Shown here: positions 46,501 to 58,106 of the stretch, piece after piece
How the letters are laid out: the number at the start of each line of letters is the position of its first letter
Position numbering within the stretch: the stretch's first letter is position 1
Source of the DNA: Chaenocephalus aceratus
Taxonomy: Eukaryota; Chordata; Actinopteri; Perciformes; Channichthyidae
NCBI GenBank assembly: GCA_023974075.1
Contig: JAMFTG010000072.1
Span: 379,005 to 443,004, forward strand
Direction: 5' to 3'
Length of the DNA: 64,000 bases
Notes under the pieces: model-generated
Databases searched by the model: none
Told to the model about the DNA's origin: nothing
Seen by the model: only the letters and a program-made list of their open reading frames with translations
Made by a program: the position numbers and the translations under genes

Positions 46501-46874
46501 AGCAAAGATCATGAATAACACACATGAATAAACCCGTCTATTAAAGCCTCCCCTAGACCTTTTTACATTTTCCAGAAACTTTCTTTTTAGATTTCCTGAA
46601 CCTAGGATTTTAATCAAATTACTTTTCTTTTTTTCCGAGGATCGAGGGCTTTCAAGATATTTTTGATTCCAATAATCTGAGCTTTGAACCTTTCGATTCC
46701 CAGAAACAGGATTCTAAACCTGTAGAAATTATTTCACTCGTCAAAACCTTATATAATATATGCACAATATAACTCCACGTTCAAATGAAATTGAGAACAA
46801 ATAGGAATCTTCATCTTTCAACATAGCATTAGCATTGATAATAAACTCATATCAGTTGAACTCTAGAATACGAG
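46501..46874. other. Unassigned AT-rich sequence
   Basis: Nothing recognised. Confidence 0.4.
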
Positions 46875-46877
46875 TTA

Positions 46878-47680
46878 AGGCCCGGACACACCAAGCCGAT
46901 TTTGTCCACTCAGATTGGTGTGTCCCGCACCGTCGTGCCTTTTCGGCCGACTGCCCACCGATTCAACATGTCGATTCGGTGGGCCAAAGGCTGTCGGCAA
47001 AATAAATCCCTCTGATTGGCTGTTCAGCTTAGCGAATCAGTGCATGAGAAGCGAAACGGAAGTGAGGGACCCAAACAAACTATTAAGAAGGCAAATGTGA
47101 GACTTCATTGAACTCCAGCTCTCGACTCAGGTTCGGGAAAGCCCCGTGAGCTTCTCGCTGTAGAGTGAACATGGAACGCACACGCTATTTGTTGATTGTT
47201 TAATCACGCAGTCTGTTTTCTTCTCTCGGTTATACGCAGTCTGTCTTCCGGTTGTTGCCCTTTTTGAATGACGCTATATGAATACACACTACCGCCACCT
47301 GCTGGTAAGGGGAGTTATTGCCACTCACGCGCAGTTCGTACGTGCTTCTTGGCCGTCAGCTGAAGTCTTTGCGGTGTGTTCCAGTGCGAAACATTACATT
47401 ACATGTTACTTGTTAGACACTTTTATCCAAAGTGACTTACATACTCAACACCGTGGGCAATCCCCACAGGAGCACTTTGGGGTGGTGAAGTGTCTCAGGG
47501 ACACAACGACATGCTGACTGCAGTGGGGTTTGAACCTGGGACCCCCTGATACCAACACCGAGGCTCTATCCACTGCGCCACACGCCTCTCCGTGACCAAG
47601 ACGCAGAGACGCGAGGCGACACAACAGTCAGGGGTCCGTCCGTGTCAGTTCTTTGGTGTCAGCTTGGTGCGTCCGGGCCT
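46878..47680 (+). mobile_element. PIF/Harbinger-like element, copy B, with nested SINE
   Basis: Ends AGGCCCGGACACACCAAGC and complement of AGGCCCGGACGCACCAAGC, flanked by TTA (46875-46877) and CTA (47681-47683). It is the inverse of copy A: shared blocks are 'ctgattggctgttcagct', 'ttccggttgttgcc' and 'ctaccgccacctgctggtaa'. The MADF-type start seen in copy A is not recognisable here. SINE S1 is inserted at 47388-47591. Confidence 0.75.
47388..47591 (-). mobile_element. tRNA-derived SINE S1, minus strand, nested in Harbinger copy B
   Basis: The plus strand starts with the inverse tail (tacattacatgttacttgtt, acacttttatccaaagtgac) and ends with the inverse B-box-like (gtttgaacctggg) and A-box-like (cactgcgccacacgcct) parts. 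It is essentially full length. Harbinger copy A lacks it. Confidence 0.85.
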
Positions 47681-48601
47681 CTACCCCCTTATATGCACGA
47701 AAAAGAGACTTCGGTGTGAACGACGAATGTCAGATTTCAGGGTGTGCTGCATGACGTTACTCTGAACTCTCAGACTCCGGGTGGTCCGAACAGCTCTGAG
47801 ACGACTCCGTTCCTCCACCGTTATCCATCACGTTCGCTGTCATAAAGACCTCATGAACTTACGGACGGACGAGGCTTCGACCGACATGTGAGACTGATGG
47901 ATGTTAAACTAATTCAGATGTATGTTTTCCGTGTTTTGCCAAGAAGGGAAAACGGCTAAAGTCAATGTGTTGTTCTGCTTTTCCAGTCAGTTTACTTTCA
48001 AACCTGTCTCCAAAGCAAAAGTCTCCAAAAATACTGATGTTTCCTGACCTTGGCTCAACTGTGTGTTCCCCCCATGGGTATGTTGGGATGTGTGTGCGTG
48101 GCTTTGGAGGATAACAATGGGTCTGTTTGGGACATGATGTGGCACCGCAGGGGTCCGCGCATCTAATCTCAACAGAGAGCGATGACCTTTTCCTGTTTCC
48201 CAGCGGCCCCCTCCGAAGATCTGAAGATCTGAAGATCTGAAGATCCCAAACGAGTGTCAAAGAGAAAATGTAGAAGTATTAAAAGGATGTCCAGTGCTTC
48301 TTATTCTCTTGACGTGGCTTGTTCAAATTCTGCTAACATCTAAAGGTACTCTCAAAAGTGTGTGTACAAATAAAACGAACTACTTCCCAGGATTTGATGC
48401 AGTCCTACCACGAACCACGAATGTGTTTTTACATTGCTATTATAATACTGCGATTCAAATACTTTAATACAAATAGTGAACAGTTACGTTTATTGAAGAG
48501 TTTATCGCCGGCCACAAGAGGGCAGCGTCAATGCTGTCGCTGCCCGGATTGCCGTGCTTGACCCGGTAGTGCCTAGCGGCCATTTTAGTTCACATGTTGT
48601 T
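47681..48601. other. Unassigned sequence
   Basis: A short 'gaagatctgaagatctgaag' tandem (three to four 10-bp units, about 48215-48244) is the only structure seen. Confidence 0.45.
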
Positions 48602-48882
48602 CATTCACTCCGCCTCGAGTTGAGACGTTCATCCACTCACTCATGTAAGACTGTTTCCACTACTGTTTAGTGTGTCTTTAATATATGTAATTGAATATAT
48701 CTGTATGGTCATGACATGCATGTATGTAATACTTTGTCAGCTTATCCTGCGGCGTTGCTCTGTTTCAGGGTGTCGTCATCTTTGTCATTAAAGTACCAAG
48801 ACTGACATTGAGGAGTGTGTTTCTTCATGACGACACCATGAGTGAGTGGATGAACGTCTCAACTCGAGGCGTGGAGTGAATG
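48602..48882. mobile_element. 281-bp inverted-repeat element with 44-46 bp arms
   Basis: Left arm 48602-48645 and right arm 48837-48882 are identical complements apart from a 2-bp indel (core ctcgagttgagacgttcatc). The interior includes 'ctgtttcagggtgtcgtcat' and 'cattaaagtacc'. No TSD fixed. Confidence 0.75.
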
Positions 48883-49799
48883 TAGTCAATGGATCACTCA
48901 AGAAATCAAATAACCGAAGCTTTAAAAATGAAAACGTACTCAATGTGCTGTTACTTTAGCAATGAATTTGTATATGTCGTTACGCCTTTAGCACATTGTG
49001 TGGAAGACTCAATTTCACTCGAGTTGCCTTTGTGTCTGACACGTTCTATAAAAATAAACTAACGCTGTTGCGGTCACGTAACCCACTGCAAGCCTTCATT
49101 ACTTTCCTTAAGTCGTTACTTGTATACACCACCATCACTGATGAGAGCCGAGACGCTGATAAAGAGCCGACGCCCCGTCAGGCTCGTAACAGTCTCTTCC
49201 GGGATCTGTTTTTCTCAGATGGCTTATTTTGGTTTGCAGCCTTACTGTAGCTTGGGTATGTGTCCTCTGTGATAGAAGGATTAGCTTGTGACACACAAAC
49301 AGAAAGGGACGCTTGGAGTTGCACAGGCTTCTGTACTTACACCAGCAGTTTCGGACGCGTCCCAATGCCAACAATTCACTTTGAGTACAGATGAGTACGG
49401 TCCAAAAGCTCAGTGTGGAACAAGGGACACTTTTCGCACTCAACGACTCAACTTGGCTACAAAGTGGAAGTTATGCGACCAGACGCAGTGGAGGCTGAAC
49501 AGAGTGAACTCAGCACTATAAAAGTTATACATGTCCGTTTTTCTTCACTGTTTAAGTAACATTTTACAAAGCCGAAAAGAAGCCATCGTTCATATCGGGC
49601 AGCTGGGCAGTCCGAAATAATTTGGTACCGTGTCTGATCATTGCTAGGTGGCTGGCTTTTTTTAATTTAGTATTTTTATTTAACAATTATATCAAATCCA
49701 GAGTAACAAGGCACATAAACATCAATGTTCATCACATACATTCAATACTGAGGGCATTTTAAGAGAAACAAGAAAACACACAAGTGGTCATTCACAACC
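48883..49799. other. Unassigned sequence
   Basis: No feature recognised; T/A-rich near 49660-49700. Confidence 0.4.
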
Positions 49800-50296
49800 C
49801 AGTCTCACGGCATTTCGTGCTATAGTCACGAAATTAATTTAATCTATTGATTCACGATTTTCGCATTTCTTTCGTGTCACACAGAACGATTTTAAAAGCA
49901 ATGTATTTCATTGGTAGTGTGTTTCGTGCCTGCACCACGTATTTTTGTCCGGTCGGGTCTTGGAAGACCGGAAGCTGTGTGGTTCATAAAACATTTTCTC
50001 ACTCAATATCTTACCCTAAGCCTAACCCTTTCATTTTAAATTGTATAATGTTGGAGAGTTTTGCCGTCCGCAAGGAAAATAAATGTTTCAGAGCCTCAGA
50101 ATACTGAAACCTGTACTTTTTGTCATCTTTTTTCCTTCTAATTTGTTATTATTTGGTGCAGGCACGAAACATACTACCATAGAAATACATTGCTTCGAAA
50201 ATCGTTCTGTTCTACGAAAAAAAAAAATTGGTCGTGTTGGTGAACACGAATCACTAGATTAATTTCGTGACCATAACGCGAATGCCCGAGAGACTG
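49800..50296. mobile_element. MITE W, copy 2
   Basis: Same structure and core as 37770-38285 at high identity ('ccggtcgggtcttggaagac', 'taccctaagcctaaccc'); the right terminus is slightly eroded (cgaatgcccgagagactg). Confidence 0.85.
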
Positions 50297-50654
50297 GTTT
50301 GTCCATTCAGGAATTAAAGTGCTTCGAAATTTGTAAAATTATGGTCTTTTTTAATTTTTTCATAATTTAATAGAGTTTTGTATGGTATCATTTCCTTTAG
50401 AAAGGCAATACAAACTGGGGACATTTTGAAAAAAGCGACATTTGTGAATTAAAATTTTTTTGTTAAAATAATCAATTATTAATTCCAAATTATGTTTTAA
50501 ATTGAAGGCTGATTTTATATTATTATATGTTAAGATTGAAATGTTTTGCTCATTATAAGTAACCTGGAAAGCATCCCAACATTTTTTAATTACCTTGCAA
50601 GAAAAGAGTGTCTAAATTACTAAAGGAAAATACATTTAATGTCTAAATTGAATC
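50297..50654. other. Unassigned AT-rich sequence
   Basis: Strongly AT-rich, no coding feature; possibly an old LINE 3' region continuing from 49660, which MITE W would then split. Confidence 0.3.
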
Positions 50655-50975
50655 TATGAATCCCGTGCGATGAAAACGAAGAGTGGAACAGGCGAGAAAG
50701 TGTGCAGGTGTGCGTCACATGAGAGGCCCCATCTTACAATTTTCCGCCACAGATTTCGGGAAATTGGTCCGTGTGCAAAGCATTGTGGGGATTTTAAGGA
50801 CGCGAAGTCTACCCATGTGCAGCCCAAATTTCCCCCAAACCAAGGACGCGGCCTCGGTGGAATTCCAAGTATGCTGGACATTGGACCGGTCCTGCTGCGC
50901 CACTTGATGACGTCGCATCCTTGAAATATTGGCTTGGAAGCCAGTATCCTCGAGATTGAGAAACACCCAGTGTCT
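50655..50975 (-). mobile_element. Dispersed repeat V, copy 2
   Basis: Inverse of 18500-18805 (see there). Overlapping frames on both strands at 50654-51045 have no domain. Confidence 0.7.
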
Positions 50976-50984
50976 TGTCTTTTA

Positions 50985-51229
50985 ACTTTCTATCCGTGTG
51001 TTTTCCCGCTTTTTTGATGGTCCGTCCTGGCCATATTAGTTTCACCTGTTCTCCTGCACTTTATCTTCTATTTATATCCTGGTTTTCTCTTTAGTCATCG
51101 TCAGATTCTTATGTGTCTTGTATCAGGAAGTTCTGTTATTTTTGCCTGTCTTAAACAAGCTTCAAGTTTTCTGTTCAAACTTACTGTCTCTTTCTTTTCG
51201 GTCCATCCTGTTCCACTTTCCGTGACAGT
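50985..51229 (+). mobile_element. LTR-like fragment
   Basis: Pyrimidine-rich with 'ccgtcctggccatattagtt', 'ttctatttatatcctggttt' and a final 'ccgtgaca', like the L2-type LTRs. Ends and TSD unclear. Confidence 0.35.
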
Positions 51230-51334
51230 CAACCTTAGGTTTTATGATCTGTGATCTGAAAAGATGTTTTTGGGGCTCTGTACTTACTTTCAGATAAAGG
51301 TTGATCCACAGCTAAATAAAATGTTTATTGTTGG

Positions 51335-52126
51335 CAGAGGTGGGAAGTAGTGGAGAACAAATACTTCATTACTGTACTTAAGTACATGTTTCTGGTATCT
51401 TCTACTTTACTCCACTACTTATTTTTTTGACGACTTTTTAGTTTTACTTCTTACATGTTGAACCCAAATACCTGTACTTTCTACTTCTCACATGTTGAAC
51501 TCAAATACCTGTACTTTCTACTTCTTACATGTTGAACTCAAATACCTGTACTTCTACTTTCTTACATGTTGAACCCAAATACCTGTACTTTCTACATCTT
51601 ACATGTTGAACTCAAATACCTGTACTTTCTACTTCTCACATGTTGAACTCAAATACCTGTACTTTCTACTTCTTACATGTTGAACACAAATACCCTGTAC
51701 TTTCTACTTCTCTCATGTTCCAAACAGCTGGTTCCTTTAGTCTGAATGTGTGTGGTGCGTGATCATTATTCTTCAGAGTCACTGCGTGCCTATTGGTTGG
51801 AACACGATCCGTGTATCCATCACTTCCTGGTCTTCTCTAAAGAAGAGGGACCAATGGAAACGTTGTCATGTTGCCGTTGTTCCCATGGAAACATTCATTA
51901 GCTAACAATGACATTATTGTTCTAATTGATATAAAGGGAGGTCAGGTACTCTTTAAAGCAGCTGCTAGCTATGGGTACTTTTTACTGAAGCACACTTCAA
52001 AGCCTCTTTACTTTGACTTGAGTTAAAGAAGTTTAGTCAGTACTTCTACTTTCACCAGAGTATTTTTAAACACGAGTATCTGTACTTCTACTTGAGTAAA
52101 GGATGTGTGTACTTTTGCCATCTCTG
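51335..52126. mobile_element. hAT element with internal 37-bp minisatellite
   Basis: Ends CAGAGGTGGGAAGTAG and complement of CAGAGATGGCAAAAGTAC, flanked by the perfect 8-bp TSD attgttgg (51327-51334 and 52127-52134). It belongs to the 'tacttaagtac' group of fish hATs, like the element at 32640-34334. No transposase. Confidence 0.9.
51440..51715. repeat. 37-bp minisatellite inside hAT (~7 copies)
   Basis: Unit cacatgttgaactcaaatac + ctgtactttctacttct. The period equals that of the family A array and both share the word 'cacatgttga', but the rest differs. Confidence 0.9.
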
Positions 52127-52134
52127 ATTGTTGG

Positions 52135-52537
52135 TGTCCTTTTAGTGGCGTTAGTGTTGAGTCAGCAATAAGAACAATATAAATATTTGATTCCCAAGTA
52201 CCTCTATGCTTTTAGGTAGAAGGTCAGGCGCAGTAATATTGGCGTCACTGGGCTTGTGTCTCGTCAATCTGTATCCAAGCCCAGATGAGAGCGCCATGTG
52301 GGATCAAGAGAAATCTCCTGCATGGAAGTAAACTCCAGGGTGTCTGAGAAACTAAAGGAAAACACCTGCGCCGTGTTGTTGCAGCAACAGGTGGCAGACG
52401 GAAAGATTATAACTTCCTTGTTTGGAAGCAAAATCATTTCCTAAAACTCACTCCTCGTACAGGATCTGCTTTATGTTTTAACCTCTTTGGATTCAATTCT
52501 GGTTTCCAAGGTGGATCAATATGTCGCTTACTGGGTG
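52135..52537. other. Unassigned sequence
   Basis: No feature recognised between the hAT and family A copy 3. Confidence 0.4.
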
Positions 52538-53415
52538 TGTCCCCTCTTCTTCATGTCTCTTCTACATCACATGTGTCCCCTCTTCTTCATGTCTCTTCTA
52601 CATCAACATGTGTCCCCTCTTCTTCATGTCTCTTCTACATCAACATGTGTCCCCTCTTCTTCACGTCTCTTCTACATCAACATGTGTCCCCTCTTCTTCA
52701 TGTCTCTTCTACATCAAACATGTGTCCCCTCTTCTACATCAACATGTGTCCCCTCTTCTCATGTATTTTATACATCAACATGTGTCCCCTCTTCTTCATG
52801 TCTCTTCTACATCAGCATGTGTCCCCTCTTCTTCATGTCTCTTCTACATCAGCATGTGTCCCCTCTTCTTCATGTCTCTTCTACATCAACATGTGTCCCC
52901 TCTTCTTCATGTCTCTTCTACATCAACATGTGTCCCCTCTTCTTCATGTCTCTTCTACATCAACATGTGTCCCCTCTTCTTCATGTCTCTTCTACATCAG
53001 CATGTGTCCCCTCTTCTTCATGTCTCTTCTACATCACACATGTGTCCCTCTTCTTCATGTCTCTTCTACATCAGCATGTGTCCCCTCTTCTTCATGTCTC
53101 TTCTACATCAACATGTGTCCCCTCTTCTCATGTCTCTTACTCCATCAACATGTGTCCCCCTCTTCTTCATGTCTCAAAATGTGTCCCCCTCTTCTTCATG
53201 TCTCTTTAACATCAACATGTGTCCCCTCTTCTCCATGTCTCTTCTACATCAACATGTGTCCCCTCTTCTTCATGTCTCTTCTACATCAACATGTGTCCCC
53301 TCTTCTTCATGTCTCTTCTACATCAACATGTGTCCCCTCTTCTTCATGCTCTCTTTCTACATCAACATGGTCCCCTCTTCTTCATGTCTCTTCTACATCA
53401 ACATGTGTCCCCTCT
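52538..53415. repeat. 37-bp minisatellite of family A, array 3 (~24 copies)
   Basis: Same unit on the opposite strand (tgtcccctcttcttcatgtc + tcttctacatcaacatg). Variants with 'catcagcatg' and several short units occur. Plus-strand frames of 240-309 codons in three phases are artefacts. Confidence 0.95.
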
Positions 53416-53900
53416 GTGGAAAGAGACTCTGAAAGTTTCAGGAACAAAGATTTTCTATCTTTTTGATCCATTTTCTATAAAAAACCTGTCTGAAAATGAG
53501 CTGATCAGATTTTGGGCCACTTTGTGATGTCATAACGATGTGTTGTCTTGTGTATCCATTAGCCAATCAGCAACAAGGTACCCCCCCCCCTTATCACCTG
53601 AATCTCCTCTAGAGCTCCATTGAGATCTTTGTAACCAGATGTCTCTCAGAGGGCGTGGGGAGAGGCTCCTTGTCTTCATCTGAAGTAACAGACAGAGAAT
53701 CAGCACTTTGGAAACAGGGCTGAAACGAGGGGATTATGGGTAATGCTGCAATGACCTGTTTGGTGTTTCAGCCAATCAGAGACAGGCTCTGTGTATATCT
53801 GAGAGCTGTAATATATAGATGAGAAACAGTAGAATAGAGGACCTTTCACGTCATGATAACGAGGAAGCCGAAGACCTAAACACAGAGGATCTTCTGATAA
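52538..53900. mobile_element. Family A, copy 3 (inverse, without nested insertions)
   Basis: Reverse complement of copy 1: array, then 'gaaagagactctgaaagttt', 'gctgatcagattttgggcca', 'ttagccaatcagcaacaagg', a C-run, 'cttatcacctgaatctcctc', 'ctctcagagggcgtggggag', 'taacagacagagaatcagca', 'ggggattatgggtaatgctg', 'gtttcagccaatcagagaca'. It provides the uninterrupted sites for the hAT and Harbinger insertions of copy 1. The outer end near 53900 is approximate. Confidence 0.8.
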
Positions 53901-54407
53901 GACTTCGAGCATCTCTTGGTTTTTGTAAAATCCAAACTTTCATCCAAAACACGTGTGAACTCGTGACCATGTGAGACCAATCCCCAACAGGGCTGGAGGT
54001 TGAGCTGTTTACGTATTAGTTTGGTGTTGTTTGTGAATGTTTACAGCACGTGTCAGATGTCAACAGATAAATGTTTCTTCACATTCCTTTTTTGGCGCAT
54101 TCCTCCGATTGGAAACCAAGATAGTTTTTTATTTACAGAGCGGATAACTCTTTGATTTAATTCAACTCTCTCTTTTGCCGTGTTGTTCGGTGTGCTGGCA
54201 GACGCTCAGGGTGTTAAAAGCATGCCGCAATCTTTCTCTTTTTGTTTACGTCAAAAACTAAACAACTCGTTACAGAATGACTCCCTCTTTTCTTTATTTA
54301 TACAACATTTCCCATAATCCCACGCCCAGGGATTTATCTAATCTTTATCTCATGGACAATAACAGCAACAGACGGACAGTATGCCGTAAGTAGCTAATAT
54401 ACACATG
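53901..54407. other. Unassigned sequence
   Basis: No feature recognised. Confidence 0.4.
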
Positions 54408-55203
54408 TTACATAAACTGTACTTATATAGCGCTTTAATCCCGTCTTTACGACCCCTCAAAGCGCTTTACATACTACACGTCATTCCCCGTTCACACAGA
54501 GCAGTACCACTTGCTCTAGGACAGGGGTTCTCAAAGTGCGGCCCGCGGGCCAATGGCGGCCCTCGGAAATGTTTCTGGCGGCCCGCGATAGTTAATGCGA
54601 CACGCTGAAATGCATGCGTTATATTTGAATCCTCCATGGTTCGTATCTCGTAAGAATTAGAATGGAATTTAAGAATGGTGAAACTGCGCCCCCTGGGTTG
54701 TCATTCCTAAATTATGAATGACAGCTTGTGGAAAGTTTGCTAGACTACTGGTTGCATGGCAACTAGGCATCTCGCGAGTTGCGGTTAAGCGGAAAATCTG
54801 TTGTGAGTTATCAGAATCAGAAACGGGAGTTAGCTAGCGATGTTTAGCTAGTCACTGTCTGTAGATAACCCAACTGTGTGTCCTCTGCAAGTTCGTAATG
54901 TATACTGTATGATTGGTTAGTACAATAAGAAAGGATTTGTTTGGAATTATTTTGTGTTCCGTTTTTTCTTGGGCGGCCCTCAATCCAATATTGGGTACCT
55001 AAATTGGCCCTCACTCATCAACACTTTGAGAACCCCTGCTCAGGACCTAACATTCACACACCGTTGGCCATCTCAGGGCAACTCAGGGTTAAGTGTCTCG
55101 CCCAAGGATACATCGACATGTTGGCTGCACGGGCTGGGATCGAACCCACAACCTTCTGGTTGAAAGACGACCGCACTCCCTCGCAGCCACAGTCGCCCGG
55201 TGT
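54408..55203 (-). mobile_element. tRNA-derived SINE S2, minus strand, split by a hAT
   Basis: Left part 54408-54531 ('acttatatagcgctttaatc', 'gacccctcaaagcgctttac') and right part 55039-55203 ('gttaagtgtctcgcccaagg', B-box inverse 'gggatcgaacccacaacctt', head inverse 'cagccacagtcgccc') form one SINE. It is the single-copy counterpart of the amplified S2 at 22171-23340. Confidence 0.8.
54532..55038. mobile_element. hAT element nested in SINE S2
   Basis: Ends CAGGGGTTCTCAAAGTG and complement, a textbook hAT terminus. The SINE resumes after it; flanks ctctagga and ctcaggac look like an eroded TSD. The words 'gcggcccgcgggccaatggc' and 'gggcggccctc' are typical of this group. No transposase. Confidence 0.8.
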
Positions 55204-55966
55204 TAACCTTCCTCTTGTCCTTGAGTCCATTTTGACCAAGGTTTATGTTATGTTAATGGCTTTGGGTTTTTATTCAAATTCATAGCATTTCTGGCCTTTT
55301 TGGGTAATTTGTTGTTAAATTATTCAACATTTCTTCCTTTTCATTTCAGAAATAATGAGTGATTCCCCAAATGTGGTCATTTTCACAAAGACAGGGAACA
55401 GTTCTAGTATTAATAGGTAGGGGATAGATTTGCCTTAAAAGGTTTGACAAGGATTTTGGTGATTATTTATACGATATGTTTTATAAATAGTCAAACCCGG
55501 AGGACAAAAGTTGATAGGAAGACACACCGGGTTAAATGAGAGGAATGTGTGTCGTGTTTTCGCGGGTTACCGGAATCCGAAGCATACTGAAGAACTTTCA
55601 GGTCAGAACCTTTTGTCTTGGGACAGATGTTGCAGCAGGGGACCGGGAAGAAGGTCTGGAGTTCAGTCTCTTCCCTCGTTGCTGTACTGTTATTTCTGTT
55701 AGAGTTTCCCATTCCTGAATGTACTAAAGGGAATAAAAACAATGTGATCCGCGCAGATGTTTTCAGCACCAAGAGAAAGCATTGTCCACTTGGGCGTGTG
55801 CGGCAGCGCCAGGTCCAAGAAACACAATGCGGAAAAAAGCTCTTTGGGTCCCATTATCCACACCACTGGTTCTTTGGGGATACCATCGCTTCATGGAGAG
55901 GCCTTGTTGATTTAAGATAATGTACGATTGTGTTATCCAGTTGCCTTGTATTTAGCGTTTCTTAAG
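55204..55966. other. Unassigned sequence
   Basis: Frames at 55491-55920 overlap on both strands without domains. Confidence 0.4.
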
Positions 55967-55970
55967 TTAA

Positions 55971-56665
55971 AGGTCCCGTGTCACGGCCATTTCTACTGAT
56001 CATCATTCCATTGTTGAGGTCTACTAAATACATTTATATTGTGCAATGTTCCTCACAGCATCTCTGCAAAGTATGTGTATTCACTCTGTCCTAAACGGCT
56101 TGTTGGAGCTCCTGCCCCCCCCCTCCCTGTGAGCCCAGTGGCCGTCAGCGAGACACCGTGAAACACACACACACCCGCAGCCTGGCTGGGAGTTTGTGTG
56201 TGTGTGTGTGTGTGGTGTGTGTGTGTGGTGTGTGTGTGTGTGTGTGTGCCCAGGCTGAGTTCCGCGGTGTCTCGCTGTCTCGCCGACCCCACACCAGTGA
56301 GCCGGCGCACAGTGTCCCGCTCCTAGCAGCAGCGAGCCCCGCCGAGTGCGTGTGAGGAAGTGCGCGGATTGGTCCCAAACGTAACGGCTCCGCGGACGTA
56401 AGGTATGGACCAATCTGCGGAGCCGTTACGTTACGTCACTATATCCGAAATACGTCACAGAACCCAAGAAGTAAACATGGAGAAAGAGAATGTCCAACGA
56501 GGCGTTCTGGGGCCGCAGACAGGTCTTCTCTGTGTTAGAGCTTTACTCGCTACAGGGTGCACTTTGAGGGTTTGACTCTGCAGACCGTGACATGCAGAAA
56601 AAGCTACATAACACACAGGGGACGGGTAAGAACCGTAAGAACCGGAGAAGCATGACATGGGCCCT
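55971..56665 (+). mobile_element. Kolobok-like element, copy 2
   Basis: Ends AGGTCCCGTGTCACGG and complement of AGGGCCCATGTCATGC, between TTAA at 55967-55970 and 56666-56669. It contains a CA/GT-rich stretch (about 56166-56250) and an inverted pair of 'cgtaacggctccgc' at about 56380 and 56425. It lacks the LTR and foldback found in copy 1. No transposase. Confidence 0.75.
56188..56250. repeat. (GT)n microsatellite in Kolobok-like element
   Basis: GT repeat with GGT interruptions; it produces CA/TH-rich frames on the minus strand that are not genes. Confidence 0.95.
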
Positions 56666-56669
56666 TTAA

Positions 56670-57562
56670 TATAAGGTAGAAAGTCTGAGATAGGATCGGG
56701 ACTACCACCAGTTTTAAACTATGTTCTGTTACACTGTAAGAAGATTCGATGTTTTCTATCCTTAATAAAAAGTTAAGATGGGAAAAAGCAAGAATGAGAC
56801 TTAAGATTTAAGAGCGTTTTATCAGAAAATATAAGCCGGCCTCCTTGAAAAAGAGATCGATGATGGTGGAAAGGTTTGAAATGAAGCCACTATATTGAGA
56901 CACTGCATTGTTTGAGCACCCGACATCAATCAATAAGGACCGAGAGTTAAAGGTCTTTACATACCACACCCTGAAGCCATTACGCCGGTCTCATGAACTT
57001 CAACATTGATCAGAATGATTGATTTTACTTTAAGACACCAGTCAGGTTAATGAGAATTGATCGAGGAAGAAGATTTGTTGTCGTAAACAGTAAGTTAAGA
57101 AATGAAAGTCTTGTCGTGACACGCAGGTTTAAGTGCATGGCTTCCCTCTGAGTCTATGAGCAAACACTCGCTCTGCCACAATAAATATGTACTTAAAACA
57201 GCTGTAATCAATATTTGTATTGTTGTTTTATGTGGTGTTGTAATTGTGAGGGAAACTTCTGAGGCAATTGGAAAACAGGACTCAGAGACGAGGAGATCTT
57301 TGATGGCAAACACTGACGGTTTATTTGGAGCTTCGGCCGAGGAATTCACACGACATGCCACGGGCCACGGTTTGACCACACGGTAGAGATGCCACAATCA
57401 ATTCTGAAGAACTCTACCCCAGACCCGTGTAGCTAGTTCAGAGAGAATAATCAACATGCTGCATAACAAGATAGAAGCATAACACCTCTATCAGCTGACG
57501 CCATCAGGCAGGAACAGGGAGACAAAACACTGAGAGCAGCAGCCGAGGTTGCCCATAAATAA
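56670..57562. other. Unassigned sequence
   Basis: No gene recognised. 57240-57480 has a look of LTR-retrotransposon leader ('ggaaaacaggactcagagac', 'acactgacggtttatttgga'), but no ends are visible. Confidence 0.3.
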
Positions 57563-58106
57563 TGATTACATTACATCACATGTTACTTGTTAGACGCTTT
57601 TATCCAAAGCGACTTACATACTCAATACTGTGGGCAATACCCAGTGATGTACCTGAACGCGTTCAATGACGATCGTTCATATTTTGGGCGAACGTGAACT
57701 GAACGTACTGTATTTCCGCTAGATGAACGTAATTGAGAACGCGTTCATTCTCAGCGCTGTATAACGGCGTTCAAAAGTGCGTTCATTCTCAGCACTGTAT
57801 AACGGCGTTCAAAAGTGTGCCAGATTTCATATGCCTTTCAGCCGAAAACCCAGTTAAAACACACCGTAAACAGGCTTCAAAATAATGCGGAAAACCACCC
57901 AATCTGGCAACAGCAAGCTGCCTGTGACGCGTACGCGCCTGTCACCCCTGGCTTCGCACTAAAATATAAATATACGAAATATATCAGACTCCTCACAACA
58001 AACATGTGGAACCGCGGAACCGGCGAGCATTGAATGAATGAATGAATTAGTATGGACGACGCCGAGAGCAGCTGGAGCAGCACTCGCTCAGAGTGAGACT
58101 CTACGG

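Noticed and set aside
55491..55920. Four overlapping 60-100 codon ORFs
   Set aside because: Opposite-strand and shifted frames of one another without domain or repeat evidence.
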